Made by a program: the position numbers and the translations under genes. A stretch of DNA of 64,000 bases from Altericroceibacterium endophyticum (GTDB lineage: Bacteria; Pseudomonadota; Alphaproteobacteria; Sphingomonadales; Sphingomonadaceae): the NCBI RefSeq assembly GCF_009827595.1, contig NZ_WTYT01000001.1:558001-622000 (forward strand), given 5' to 3'. Shown here in pieces: positions 17,240 through 26,770 of this stretch (position 1 is its first letter; every line of letters begins with the position of its first letter). A model generated the notes under the pieces. It saw only the letters and a program-made list of their open reading frames with translations, did no database searches and was not told where the DNA came from.

Positions 17240-17445
17240 TCGCCAAATCCTACTGCGCCCAAGGCGCGTTTTCATTCCATTCTGGCTGGCGACGTAGGTC
17301 TGTCAGAGCCGCACGGCAATGAAGTTTTTCTCCCGTAGGACAAAAAGACTATTGGACCGATCAACGCTGGCAGCTGCGGCATTTTTCTGGGACGAAGCAA
17401 AAACACCCTTGGAATTGCGGTCGATGCGGGGGTAATTGCGGGCCT

Positions 17446-17943
17446 ATGGATAACAGCAACCTCTCCCAGCCCGACCCTGCACTCTATCGGCCCTGCGTGG
17501 GCGTATTACTTGTGAATGGCGACGGGCAGGCCTTTGTCGGAAAAAGGATCGACAATCAGGAAGGCGATTGGTGGCAAATGCCGCAAGGCGGCGTGGACCC
17601 GGGGGAGGCGCTGGAAGATGCAGCCTTTCGTGAACTGGGCGAAGAGACCGGCGCACAGCGCGAGAATGTGACCCTGCTGGGCCGCATAGAGGATGAACTG
17701 TTCTATGATTTGCCGGACGAGCTGAAAGGCAAATTGTGGGGCGGAAAATATCTCGGCCAGCGGCAGGTCTGGTATCTCGCCCGCTTTACCGGACAGGATT
17801 CAGATATCGATCTCGAAGCCCACAACCCGCCTGAGTTTTGCGACTGGAAATGGGTTGATCCTGAATTGCTGCCCGATCTGATAGTTCCGTTCAAACGCGA
17901 TATTTATCAGCAGGTTGTATCCGCTTTTCGCGGTACATTCTAA
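17446..17943 (+). CDS. rppH: RNA pyrophosphohydrolase
   Basis: A 165-residue Nudix hydrolase that removes pyrophosphate from the 5' end of mRNA and so starts decay. The Nudix box is complete (residues 48-70: GGVDPGE, then REL-x-EETG). The text YRPCVGVLLVNGDGQAFVGKRID and WQMPQGGVDPGE is that of the RppH/NudH group, as is the late WKWVDPELLPDLIVPFKRDIY. It is divergent from korA. Confidence 0.94.
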   Translation: MDNSNLSQPDPALYRPCVGVLLVNGDGQAFVGKRIDNQEGDWWQMPQGGVDPGEALEDAAFRELGEETGAQRENVTLLGRIEDELFYDLPDELKGKLWGGKYLGQRQVWYLARFTGQDSDIDLEAHNPPEFCDWKWVDPELLPDLIVPFKRDIYQQVVSAFRGTF

Positions 17944-17947
17944 CCCC

Positions 17948-18451
17948 TTAATTCTTCGCGACGGGCTCTTCCACAGCGCTTGCTTCTGCCGTCATAACTT
18001 TCGGCTGCGGCCCGCGTTCAATCGCCGCTGCGAGTTCCTGCGTTTCTTCGCAATTATCGCCGCATAGCGATTCCAGCTTGCCAAGGTTACGGCGCGCTTT
18101 GCCGATGGCGCCTTTTTCCACCATGGCTGCTCCTTCGCCGGAGAGCGCCGCAAAATCATCCGGGTCATTTTCCAGAATCAGGCGGTAATAGTGAATCGCC
18201 TTACCCTGCAGACCCTGCATCCGCACGGCTTCTGCCAGATCGATATAGACATCCTGATAGCCTGGATCGACTGCCAGAGCCGCTTCGAATGAACTGATCG
18301 CGGAAGGGACATCGCCCGTTTTCAAGGAAGCCTGGCCTTCGGATACAAGCATCGCCGCGCGCGGATCAGGTGTTCGTCCACCTGCCAATCCAGCACTCGC
18401 GCTTACGGCTGCCAGAAGAGACAGGGCAAGGGCGGCAGGGGCGTAACGCAT
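17948..18451 (-). CDS. TPR-repeat periplasmic protein
   Basis: A 167-residue protein with a signal peptide (MRYAPAALALSLLAAVSASAGLAGG) and about two to three TPR motifs (about residues 35-135, with SEGQASLKTGDVPSAISSFE and FEAALAVDPGY). A CGDNC pair may form a disulfide. TPR proteins of this kind scaffold protein complexes in the periplasm; no partner is evident. ATG 18451 follows a perfect AAGGAG at 6 bases, so an upstream in-frame ATG at 18499 is set aside. Confidence 0.82.
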   Translation of the reverse strand: MRYAPAALALSLLAAVSASAGLAGGRTPDPRAAMLVSEGQASLKTGDVPSAISSFEAALAVDPGYQDVYIDLAEAVRMQGLQGKAIHYYRLILENDPDDFAALSGEGAAMVEKGAIGKARRNLGKLESLCGDNCEETQELAAAIERGPQPKVMTAEASAVEEPVAKN

Positions 18452-18515
18452 CAGATACTCCTTCAAAGCGGGGCGTTTATGTTGGCTGTGAATTGCCATC
18501 TCAACGCTCAGGCTA

Positions 18516-19694
18516 TCATCTCTTTCCTATACAGGCGATGAAAAACCCGTCCGTTCCATCATGATGCGGTGTCAGCCGCACCCCTGCACCGCGCGGCTGC
18601 CCCAATGGGCAAACCACCGGCTGTGCCGACCAGTCAGGATTATGCTTCAGGAATCTGTCGATCTGGCTTGCGCCTTCTTCATCCAGCACGGAACAGGTCA
18701 CATAGATCAACCGGCCGCCGGGTTTTACCAGCCTGGCGCCAATTTCCAGCACATGATTTTGCAGATCGGCATAACGCTGCAACTGATCGGGAGTGATCCG
18801 CCAGCGCGCTTCGGGTTTGCGCCGCCATGTGCCGGTTCCAGAACACGGTGCGTCAACGAACACCATATCCGCCTGCCCGGCCACATCAGCCAGTGCCTCC
18901 ATCTCCTTACCGGGATTGAGCAGCAAAGTGTCGCTGACCAATGCCCCGGCGCGCTCTGCACGCGGGGCGAGCCGCCCAAGGCGGCCGCGATCCGTGTCAG
19001 CCGCAAGCAAGGTCCCTGAATTTTGCATCATTGCCGCCAGAGCGAGCGTCTTGCCCCCTGCCCCGGCACACAAATCAACCACGGTTTCCCCCGGCTGCGC
19101 AGCGGATGCCTCACACGCAAGCTGGCTGCCAAGGTCCTGAACTTCAACCAGCCCGTCACGATAGGCTGGCCATTGCTCCACCTTGGTCCCTTGCGGCAAA
19201 CGCAGGCCCTGAAGGCTGGGCAGCGGTGTCCCGGCAATCGGCAAATCGGCACTATCACGCTGAGCCTTGAGGCTGTTCACCCGTATATCCAGCGGCGCAC
19301 GATCCAGCAGGGCCTGTGCCTCTTCACCATGGATATCCGACTGATCAAGCATCCCCATGATCCAATCGGGTGCCACGCCGCCTGCGGCTGGCTGTTCGCG
19401 CTCACCCACCGGACTGGGACCGTAATTCGACCCGTCAAACAGATTCCTGATCGCGGGATCGCCTTCCGCCAAGCGCAAGGCGGCGGCGCGCCCACTGGCC
19501 GGAACCGGGCCGCAGCAGCGAATGGCATCATAGACCAGATCGCGAATTGCGCGCCGGTCCTTCGATCCAGCGAAGCGATGCGTGCGGAACCATTCGGCGA
19601 TGATCCGATCGGCCGGTGCGCCCTGATTGCGCGCGGCGGAAATAATATCGTCCAGCAGCTCGATCGCGGTCTGGAGGCGCGCGGCAGGCGTCAC
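18516..19694 (-). CDS. RsmB/NOP-type rRNA m5C methyltransferase
   Basis: A 392-residue S-adenosylmethionine methyltransferase of the RsmB/Nop2 group: N-terminal NusB-like region, then SAM motif VVDLCAGAGGKTLALAA and the two catalytic cysteines, Cys 284 in DAPCSGTG and Cys 334 in VTCSVLDEE. It probably methylates C967-type positions of 16S rRNA, but the exact site is inferred. The start is GTG 19694, overlapping the stop of the preceding small gene (GTGA), which implies translational coupling. Confidence 0.92.
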   Translation of the reverse strand: MTPAARLQTAIELLDDIISAARNQGAPADRIIAEWFRTHRFAGSKDRRAIRDLVYDAIRCCGPVPASGRAAALRLAEGDPAIRNLFDGSNYGPSPVGEREQPAAGGVAPDWIMGMLDQSDIHGEEAQALLDRAPLDIRVNSLKAQRDSADLPIAGTPLPSLQGLRLPQGTKVEQWPAYRDGLVEVQDLGSQLACEASAAQPGETVVDLCAGAGGKTLALAAMMQNSGTLLAADTDRGRLGRLAPRAERAGALVSDTLLLNPGKEMEALADVAGQADMVFVDAPCSGTGTWRRKPEARWRITPDQLQRYADLQNHVLEIGARLVKPGGRLIYVTCSVLDEEGASQIDRFLKHNPDWSAQPVVCPLGQPRGAGVRLTPHHDGTDGFFIACIGKR

Positions 19695-19936
19695 TTGATG
19701 TCGTCAAACATGGTTTGAAAATCTTCCGAGTCGGGTGCTTTAACGCAGAAATACCGAAAATCTTCAGCGCCTCTGCTATAGGCGCCTTCGCTTTTCTGCC
19801 GCTGCAGAAAGGCCTCACCTTTGGCGATGCATGTTTCATGCGAGATCATCAGCGTTTGCTGTATCTCCATGCTGTCATGAGGGGCAGCCGTGTTCCATCC
19901 CACCAGGATGAGCAGAAATGGGACGACTGCCTCCAT
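19691..19936 (-). CDS. Small secreted hypothetical protein between guaB and the rRNA methyltransferase
   Basis: An 81-residue protein with a hydrophobic N-terminus that may be a signal peptide (MEAVVPFLLILVGWNTAAPHDS) and a soluble part with two cysteines (ETCIAKG, YFCVKAP). It sits 7 bases after guaB and shares a GTGA overlap with the following methyltransferase gene, so it is very likely translated. Not recognised. The last line, SEDFQTMFDDIK, is acidic and probably exposed. Confidence 0.65.
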   Translation of the reverse strand: MEAVVPFLLILVGWNTAAPHDSMEIQQTLMISHETCIAKGEAFLQRQKSEGAYSRGAEDFRYFCVKAPDSEDFQTMFDDIK

Positions 19937-19943
19937 GTTCGGA

Positions 19944-21476
<1,533 letters not shown>

Positions 21477-21512
21477 CTAGCGAACAAATACGTGATCATT
21501 CGCGCAAGATTA

Positions 21513-22268
21513 TTATTCTGCGGTCCATCCACCATCGATCGAGTAGTTGGAACCCGTTATGTTGGTCGCCTCCGCGCGGCAAAGAAACAGCGCCAAAGCA
21601 GCCACTTCCTCGGGCTGAACGAAGCGCTTGGTCGGCTGCTTGGCCAACAGCACATCGTTCATGACCTGCTCGCGCGTCATATTGCGGCTTTTCATCGTAT
21701 CGGGGATCTGATTCTCCACCAGCGGAGTCCAGACATAGCCGGGACTGATGCAATTGGCGGTCACGCCATGTTCGGCCAGCTCCAGTGCCAAGGTCTTGGT
21801 CAACCCCGTCAAACCGTGTTTTGCCGACACATAGGCCGTTTTGAAGGGCGATGCGGCCAGCGAATGCGCACTGGCTGTGGAAATGATCCGCCCCCAGCCC
21901 TGACGCTTCATATAAGGCACGCCAAGCCGCGCAGTATGGAAAGCTGCAGTCAGATTGAGGGCGATGATCGAGTCCCATTTCTCGACTGGAAACTCCTCAA
22001 CCGGGGCGACATGCTGCATACCCGCATTGTTGAAGATGATATCCACATCGCCGGCCCCCTTCATCAATTCCTCACAGCCTTTGGCAGAGGTGAGATCCGC
22101 CCCGACATGCGTGGCGCCGAGCGCCTTGCACAGACCCGCGATTTCATCCTTGTCGCCAAATCCGTTCAGCACGACTTCGGCGCCTTCCGCGGCCAGAGCA
22201 CGCGCAATGGCGAGGCCAATGCCCGAGGTTGAGCCGGTAACCAATGCGCGCTTGCCCTGAAGGAACAT
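21513..22268 (-). CDS. 3-hydroxybutyrate dehydrogenase (SDR)
   Basis: A 251-residue SDR that fits D-3-hydroxybutyrate dehydrogenase: TGSTSGIGLA, NNAGMQHVAPVEEFP, catalytic STASAHS and YVSAKHG, and the diagnostic CISPGYVWTPLVENQI near the C-terminus followed by GSNYSIDGGWTAE. It converts acetoacetate and 3-hydroxybutyrate, linked to polyhydroxybutyrate or ketone body use. AGGAG lies 7 bases upstream of ATG 22268. guaB and this gene are on the same strand but separated by 111 bases. Confidence 0.88.
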   Translation of the reverse strand: MFLQGKRALVTGSTSGIGLAIARALAAEGAEVVLNGFGDKDEIAGLCKALGATHVGADLTSAKGCEELMKGAGDVDIIFNNAGMQHVAPVEEFPVEKWDSIIALNLTAAFHTARLGVPYMKRQGWGRIISTASAHSLAASPFKTAYVSAKHGLTGLTKTLALELAEHGVTANCISPGYVWTPLVENQIPDTMKSRNMTREQVMNDVLLAKQPTKRFVQPEEVAALALFLCRAEATNITGSNYSIDGGWTAE

Positions 22269-22354
22269 ATTCAACTCCTGATGTGGAACCATTTGGCGCA
22301 AGTTTCAGCGCTCACGCCTCTTTTCGCAAGCGCTGATATAGCGCTTCGGTTCCA

Positions 22355-23746
22355 TCAAGGCTGTGTTTCGCCCTCGGTCCTGCCGACACTGCTCCAGTCA
22401 ATGTTGCGCGTCGCGTACATGACCCCGGTCAGCGCGAGGAACAACAGCACCGAACCAATCATGAGAGACAAAGCCGCCAAGCTGAGCAGCACATAGATCA
22501 GCGCGTAAAGACCGATCAGCAAGGCCCCGATAAATCCTGCCCGGCGCCAACCTTTCAGCACGGCGGCGCTATAGCTGGTGAGCAGACCGATGATCGCGGC
22601 GCTGGCAAGGATATAAGCCAGTGTGAAACCAATCACTTCAGCGAATGCCAGCAGCAGAACAAAGAACAGGACCAGTCCCGCCCCCGACAGCAGATATTCC
22701 GCCGCTGCAACCCGCGCACCGCCGACAAGGTCGAACATCAAGAAGGCCAGAAAGGTAAAGCCGATGAACAGGAAGCCATATTTAACCGAGCGGTCCACCT
22801 GACTGTAAAGATCGACCGGTTCCACCAGTCCTATGCTAGCCGCCATGGACGGACCGCCATTGGCCGTTGATTCCATATAGGCCGGCGCAGCCGAACCGGC
22901 ATCACGTTCAATGGGCGGCGGTGGATCATCGCGCAGGAGCAGCGTCTGCCCCAGCGCCAGATTGGTGATCGAATAATGCGCCGTAAAACCATCGTCAGAA
23001 ATGCTCTTGTCCTCCGGCAGAAAACTGCCGCCGAAACTGGGGTGAGGCCAGCGTGATACAACATCCCAGTCTGTCTTGCCGCCCTGTGGAACCAGCGCCA
23101 GACCCTTGCTGCCGCGCATGGCATAAGCCCATGAAATATTGAGCGGCGCCTCACCATCCCAATCGACAAAAGCAAAAAAACCAGAATTTCCGCTGCTCGC
23201 AACACCCTTGCCCGGTTGCAGGGTCAGGTTTTGCCCGGCTGCTTTTACAGCGGCGCCTTCCTTAAGGCCGCGCGGATCGGAAATGCCAAAACGCAGCTCC
23301 ACCTGATCGAACAGCAAGGCACTTTTTTCGATACCCTGCCGGTCAAGATCTTCGGGAAGAACGAAACGCGCCTCTCCCGACATATTTGCATCGAACAGAA
23401 CGGTTTCATAAATCGAGTAAGAGCGCGTGCTGGGCGAAAGCTGGGTGTTTATCACCTGTTTCAGAGGCGACAGGAACAATTCGTCCCGCACCTTCTGCGT
23501 GCGGGTGACGCTTTTGCCATCGACAATCTCTGTCTGAGTGTCATCCCTGAGATAGGGAATGGCAAGGACCGGCCCGGAACCAGTTTGCCGTCCGCCCCAC
23601 CCCGCGGTGATGGAATTCTGCGCCGTTTCTGACTGATTTTCGCGGTCCTGCACCAAGGCATAGACCATGATGAGCGGGATGGTAAGCAGCAGAGCCACAA
23701 GCCCAACCAACAACAATTTGATACCCGGACTACGCGGCTTACTCAT
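22355..23746 (-). CDS. creD: Inner-membrane protein CreD
   Basis: A 463-residue CreD-family protein: one N-terminal helix (about 10-32), a large periplasmic domain and about four to five helices in the C-terminal third (about 325-445), the usual layout. CreD is the inner-membrane target of the CreBC response and affects envelope integrity and, in some bacteria, beta-lactam response. No creBC genes adjoin. ATG 23746 has GGGGGA 6 bases upstream; the TTG at 23758 would add four residues. The upstream side is occupied by the inverted-repeat element at 23830-24097. Confidence 0.9.
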   Translation of the reverse strand: MSKPRSPGIKLLLVGLVALLLTIPLIMVYALVQDRENQSETAQNSITAGWGGRQTGSGPVLAIPYLRDDTQTEIVDGKSVTRTQKVRDELFLSPLKQVINTQLSPSTRSYSIYETVLFDANMSGEARFVLPEDLDRQGIEKSALLFDQVELRFGISDPRGLKEGAAVKAAGQNLTLQPGKGVASSGNSGFFAFVDWDGEAPLNISWAYAMRGSKGLALVPQGGKTDWDVVSRWPHPSFGGSFLPEDKSISDDGFTAHYSITNLALGQTLLLRDDPPPPIERDAGSAAPAYMESTANGGPSMAASIGLVEPVDLYSQVDRSVKYGFLFIGFTFLAFLMFDLVGGARVAAAEYLLSGAGLVLFFVLLLAFAEVIGFTLAYILASAAIIGLLTSYSAAVLKGWRRAGFIGALLIGLYALIYVLLSLAALSLMIGSVLLFLALTGVMYATRNIDWSSVGRTEGETQP

Positions 23747-23829
23747 CTCATCCCCCAAACAACTCTAGGAGCAGAGCTGTGACGACGGGGCAATGAATAG
23801 CGTGTTAATCGAGGTCTTGCTGAAAGACT

Positions 23830-23862
23830 TAGGCCGTAAACGCATAAACAGCACCGTCGAGG
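23830..23862 (+). repeat. Left terminal inverted repeat
   Basis: Begins TAGGCCGTAAACGCATAAAC and continues to TCGAGG; the partner is 24065-24097 read on the other strand, with two mismatches (C/T at repeat position 23, G/A at position 27). Confidence 0.85.
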
Positions 23863-24064
23863 CGCCCAAATGGCGAACATATCGGAGCAAAGCGCCCGCC
23901 GGGAAGGCTGTTTGCCTTTCCAAGGGCGATTTGGTTCAAGAGGGAAGCCATTTGAGCGTCGCGAAGCGATTTGGTCAAAATGGCCCATCGCAGCGTCAAG
24001 AAGCTTTGAAATATCGACATATTCCGACGCCTTCTTTCCTTGCGCTGAGCCATTTTGCCTCAAA

Positions 24065-24097
24065 CCTCGATGGTACTGTTTATGCGTTTACGGCCTA
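24065..24097 (-). repeat. Right terminal inverted repeat
   Basis: Read on the minus strand it begins TAGGCCGTAAACGCATAAAC. Its first three bases are the TAG stop codon of the M56 peptidase gene. Confidence 0.85.
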
Positions 24098-25693
24098 GAT
24101 CTGCTTGGACAATTCGGCGATCTGTTGGTTGATCTCCCGCACAGCATCTTTCCGCGCCGCAGCGGGAATATGCGCATTGCTCGTCAGAGCATCGCGCGCC
24201 TTGATCAGCCCATCAATGGCACTGCGCATGGCGACCTTTTCCGTGTGGCGAGCAGACGCCTCTGCGCGGCGAGCGATCTTATCCGCCTGCCTTTGCTGAC
24301 GCTCAGCCACAGCCTCCATCTGGCGTTCCTGCCACTCCAAATGGACTTCGAACTCTTGTTCGATATGGTCCTGCTGCTGATCCAGCGCGTCCATCTGCTG
24401 ATCAAAGGCGTCTTCCTCTGCCTCACTCCAACTACCATCGATTGAGGCGATCAGCCGTGCCCGATCGGCGCTGAGATCGCTCATCCGCTGGCTGAAAGTC
24501 TGCGCAGCACGTGTAGCCGCTGGCGGAGCTGGAGGAGCTGAAGGAGCCGGTGGAACCGGAGGAGCTGGTGAAGCAGCAAGATCGGGATCTATTGCGGTAA
24601 GCGGAGCTGCCGGTGCCTGCGGCGCAATCGGCGATGAAACTGGTGCCTGCAAGGTGGAGGATACGGGTTCTGCTGACGGCGCGGGCGGAGCAGAAGGTGC
24701 AGCGGGCATATCCTGCACCTGACTGTCCGCATATGAAATCGAGGCAGTGAAAGGCAGCACCAGAGCGGCAGCACCAATCAGGCTTCTGCCCAGAACACGC
24801 CGCCGGGGCGTCAGATCATCTCTGGCCAGACTGCGTAGACGATGGATAATCGATTTTTCGCCCAAAACGGGGCAGGCCATCGGCGCCGCCAGCGCCAAAT
24901 GGCGCCCTTGCGCAAAACCGGCAATCGTCTGGGCATAGGTCGCGCGTTCTTCACGGCTGCGCCCCACCACCACGCGGGCGTCACAGGCTGCCTCCTGATC
25001 GCGGCGCATCGCGCGCCAGCCAAGCCATGCCAGCGGGTTGAACCAATGCAGCGCCAGCAGAGGCTGTGCGGCAATATTGGCCAGCAGATCGCGCCCATGA
25101 TGATGCGCCAGTTCATGCGCAATTGCCAAATCGCGTGCCTGCCGATGCGGGTGAACCATAAAGCGTTCAGGCAGCGCCACGACCTTGTCAAACACGCCCA
25201 GGGCAACAGGGGACGTAACCGACGGACTTTCAACCAGCCTCACATCGCCGGCTTCCCCCATGGGGCGGGCACCAGCCAGCAATTCACGGCGCATGGCCCG
25301 ATATTGCACGGCGCGCCAGACAAGGAAGCCGAGTGATCCGGCAAGCCAGAGGCCAATGGCCCATTCGGCCAATGTCGGAACAAACGCACTTTCAATCGGC
25401 AGATTGCTCATATCGGCGGCCGGGCTGATCGTCGGAGCGGACAGCGAATCCATCGTCGCGGTCGGTACATCGCGCAGCTGCGGATCAGCCACTGCTGCGA
25501 CAGTGGGCTCGAATTCAGCCGGCAAGACAATCGGCGGCATCAGGAAGCGCATGAAGGGCAGGAGCCACAATGCATAGGCGTAAGACGCACCGAAATAAGC
25601 TGCGACCGGCTGCCTGAGAAGCAGCACAAGCGCAATCATCAAACCGGTATAGATCAGCGTATCGATCAAAAAGGCTGAAAGTGAGGCGATCAT
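24095..25693 (-). CDS. BlaR1/MecR1-like M56 membrane metallopeptidase
   Basis: A 532-residue sensor-protease paired with the BlaI-like repressor upstream. Membrane helices lie near 10-30, 35-55, 105-128 and about 285-320. The zinc motif is HELAHHHGRD (His 193, Glu 194, His 197) with a downstream EAACDARV. In known systems such a protein cleaves BlaI-type repressors after sensing a signal. The extracytoplasmic C-terminal part is not a penicillin-binding domain: it is a Pro/Ala-rich linker (about 335-400) followed by a Glu/Gln/Arg-rich coiled coil (about 405-530), so the signal is unlikely to be bound as in BlaR1. The stop codon is the first triplet of the inverted-repeat element. Confidence 0.88.
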   Translation of the reverse strand: MIASLSAFLIDTLIYTGLMIALVLLLRQPVAAYFGASYAYALWLLPFMRFLMPPIVLPAEFEPTVAAVADPQLRDVPTATMDSLSAPTISPAADMSNLPIESAFVPTLAEWAIGLWLAGSLGFLVWRAVQYRAMRRELLAGARPMGEAGDVRLVESPSVTSPVALGVFDKVVALPERFMVHPHRQARDLAIAHELAHHHGRDLLANIAAQPLLALHWFNPLAWLGWRAMRRDQEAACDARVVVGRSREERATYAQTIAGFAQGRHLALAAPMACPVLGEKSIIHRLRSLARDDLTPRRRVLGRSLIGAAALVLPFTASISYADSQVQDMPAAPSAPPAPSAEPVSSTLQAPVSSPIAPQAPAAPLTAIDPDLAASPAPPVPPAPSAPPAPPAATRAAQTFSQRMSDLSADRARLIASIDGSWSEAEEDAFDQQMDALDQQQDHIEQEFEVHLEWQERQMEAVAERQQRQADKIARRAEASARHTEKVAMRSAIDGLIKARDALTSNAHIPAAARKDAVREINQQIAELSKQI

Positions 25694-26079
25694 TTGCGCA
25701 GCTCCTTCAACAAGGTTTCGATTTCATCGAGGTCACGCTCAGTCAGGGCTTCACTGTCAGCCAGCTGCGCGAATAAGGGAGCCGCCCGGCCGCCAAACAG
25801 CCGGTCCACCAGTCGGCGCGACTCGCCGCCGACATAATCGGTCCGTTCAATTGCGGGGCGATAAAGGAAGCGTCGTCCATCCGGCTCCGTTGCCACTGCC
25901 TGCTTAGTGACGAGCCGGGAGAGCAGCGTCTTGACCGTGGCAAGGCTCCAGTCGCGCTGATCGCACACCGCCTTGCAAACATCCGCGGCCGAAAGCGGCG
26001 CGCGATCCCACAACACCTCCATCACCGCATGTTCTGCGTCGCTTATACGATCAGGCGTTTCGCGGTTGGTCTGCGGCAT
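25690..26079 (-). CDS. BlaI/MecI/CopY-family transcriptional repressor
   Basis: A 129-residue winged-helix repressor: N-terminal ISDAEHAVMEVLWDRAPLSAADV, then LATVKTLLSRLVTKQAV as recognition helix, wing RRFLYRPAI, and a C-terminal dimer and cleavage region (DRLFGGRAAPLFAQL). The stop overlaps the ATG of the M56 gene (ATGA), so sensor and repressor are coupled. Two TACAxxTGTA-type operators precede it, which suggests autoregulation. Confidence 0.93.
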   Translation of the reverse strand: MPQTNRETPDRISDAEHAVMEVLWDRAPLSAADVCKAVCDQRDWSLATVKTLLSRLVTKQAVATEPDGRRFLYRPAIERTDYVGGESRRLVDRLFGGRAAPLFAQLADSEALTERDLDEIETLLKELRK

Positions 26080-26109
26080 TGCGGCCTCCGAATGGACATC
26101 TAGTTCGAC

Positions 26110-26140
26110 TACAGGTGTAGCCGTATTGACTACACCTGTA
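26110..26140. promoter_or_regulatory. Two BlaI-type operators upstream of the repressor gene
   Basis: TACAGGTGTA (26110-26119) and TACACCTGTA (26131-26140) are dyads of the TACA-N2-TGTA form used by BlaI/MecI proteins. Their starts are 21 bases apart, two helical turns, so bound dimers would lie on one face. They are 31-61 bases upstream of the repressor start. The same site was not seen before the beta-lactamase operon at 30 kb. Confidence 0.8.
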
Positions 26141-26166
26141 AACTGAACGCCAGATGAACAACAACC

Positions 26167-26676
26167 TTATCCGTAATGCGGCAAATTCTTCCCTGCTCGC
26201 CCGCCCAGCAATCCGCTGCGATGAATAACTATGCCGGTCAGCAGGCTATCCGCAATCGCCCGCGCCCTCAGGGCCACAATTTCACGCCCCGCCTCGCTCA
26301 CCTCCATCGCGCGCAGATTGGCGTAGAACAGGGCAAGCCAACGCTGAAAATGCGCCTCTTCCACACCCTCAATCATGACATGTTTGCGCATTGGATTACC
26401 CGAATATTCGCCGCTATTATGCAGGATGGAGCGCCAGAATTGCTTCATCCGGTCCAGATGTGCGGGCCAGTCCTCAACGCGGCTGGCGAAGATGGGGCCA
26501 AGCGTTTCATCCTCACGAATGAGTCCATAGAACCGCTCCACCATAGCATCGATAAAGGCCGCATCGACGCCCAGGGCTTCGGCCGCAGCGCGCTTGGCCT
26601 GTCTGGTGGCAGTCACATGGTCACGGCCCTGTTTTCTCATGCGGCGCGGCGCATTATCGGTGTCATCACTAAACAT
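26167..26676 (-). CDS. Group III truncated haemoglobin
   Basis: A 169-residue protein, mostly one globin domain (about 40-150). The pattern MVERFYGLIREDETLGPIF, W-x2-HL-x2-MKQFW, YSGNP, and the proximal histidine in RKHVMI (residue 99), then HFQRWLALF, is that of group III trHbs (the Ctb type). Such haem proteins bind O2 or NO in the cytoplasm. ATG 26676 gives a short basic leader; a longer frame running into the promoter of the divergent cyclophilin gene is not believed. It is on the same strand as the BlaI-like gene but separated by the operators. Confidence 0.85.
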   Translation of the reverse strand: MFSDDTDNAPRRMRKQGRDHVTATRQAKRAAAEALGVDAAFIDAMVERFYGLIREDETLGPIFASRVEDWPAHLDRMKQFWRSILHNSGEYSGNPMRKHVMIEGVEEAHFQRWLALFYANLRAMEVSEAGREIVALRARAIADSLLTGIVIHRSGLLGGRAGKNLPHYG

Positions 26677-26770
26677 AGCGGCAATTTTTCCCGTTTCCCA
26701 GGCACGATCAAGAGGGCATTTTGACGCAAGGCCGTCGACAGCGATCATCTCACTTGGCATCATGAGGCCT

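Larger units (their letters stand above)
23830..24097. mobile_element. MITE-like element with 33-bp terminal inverted repeats
   Basis: 268 bases between creD and the M56 peptidase gene, framed by 33-bp inverted repeats that match at 31 positions, the outer 22 bp being perfect. The interior has no convincing gene but contains short internal repeats (GCGATTTGGT twice). The repeats would let an RNA or single strand fold into one long hairpin. No transposase is inside, so it would be a non-autonomous element. No clear target-site duplication was found. Confidence 0.6.

Noticed and set aside
23743-24063. Short frames inside the inverted-repeat element on both strands
   Set aside because: They begin or end in the repeats, have no ribosome site and no recognisable domain; they look like accidental frames of a repeat.
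26594-26770. A longer start for the cyclophilin gene
   Set aside because: It would place coding sequence over the promoter of the divergent haemoglobin gene and before the signal peptide, which begins at MKKFSFL.
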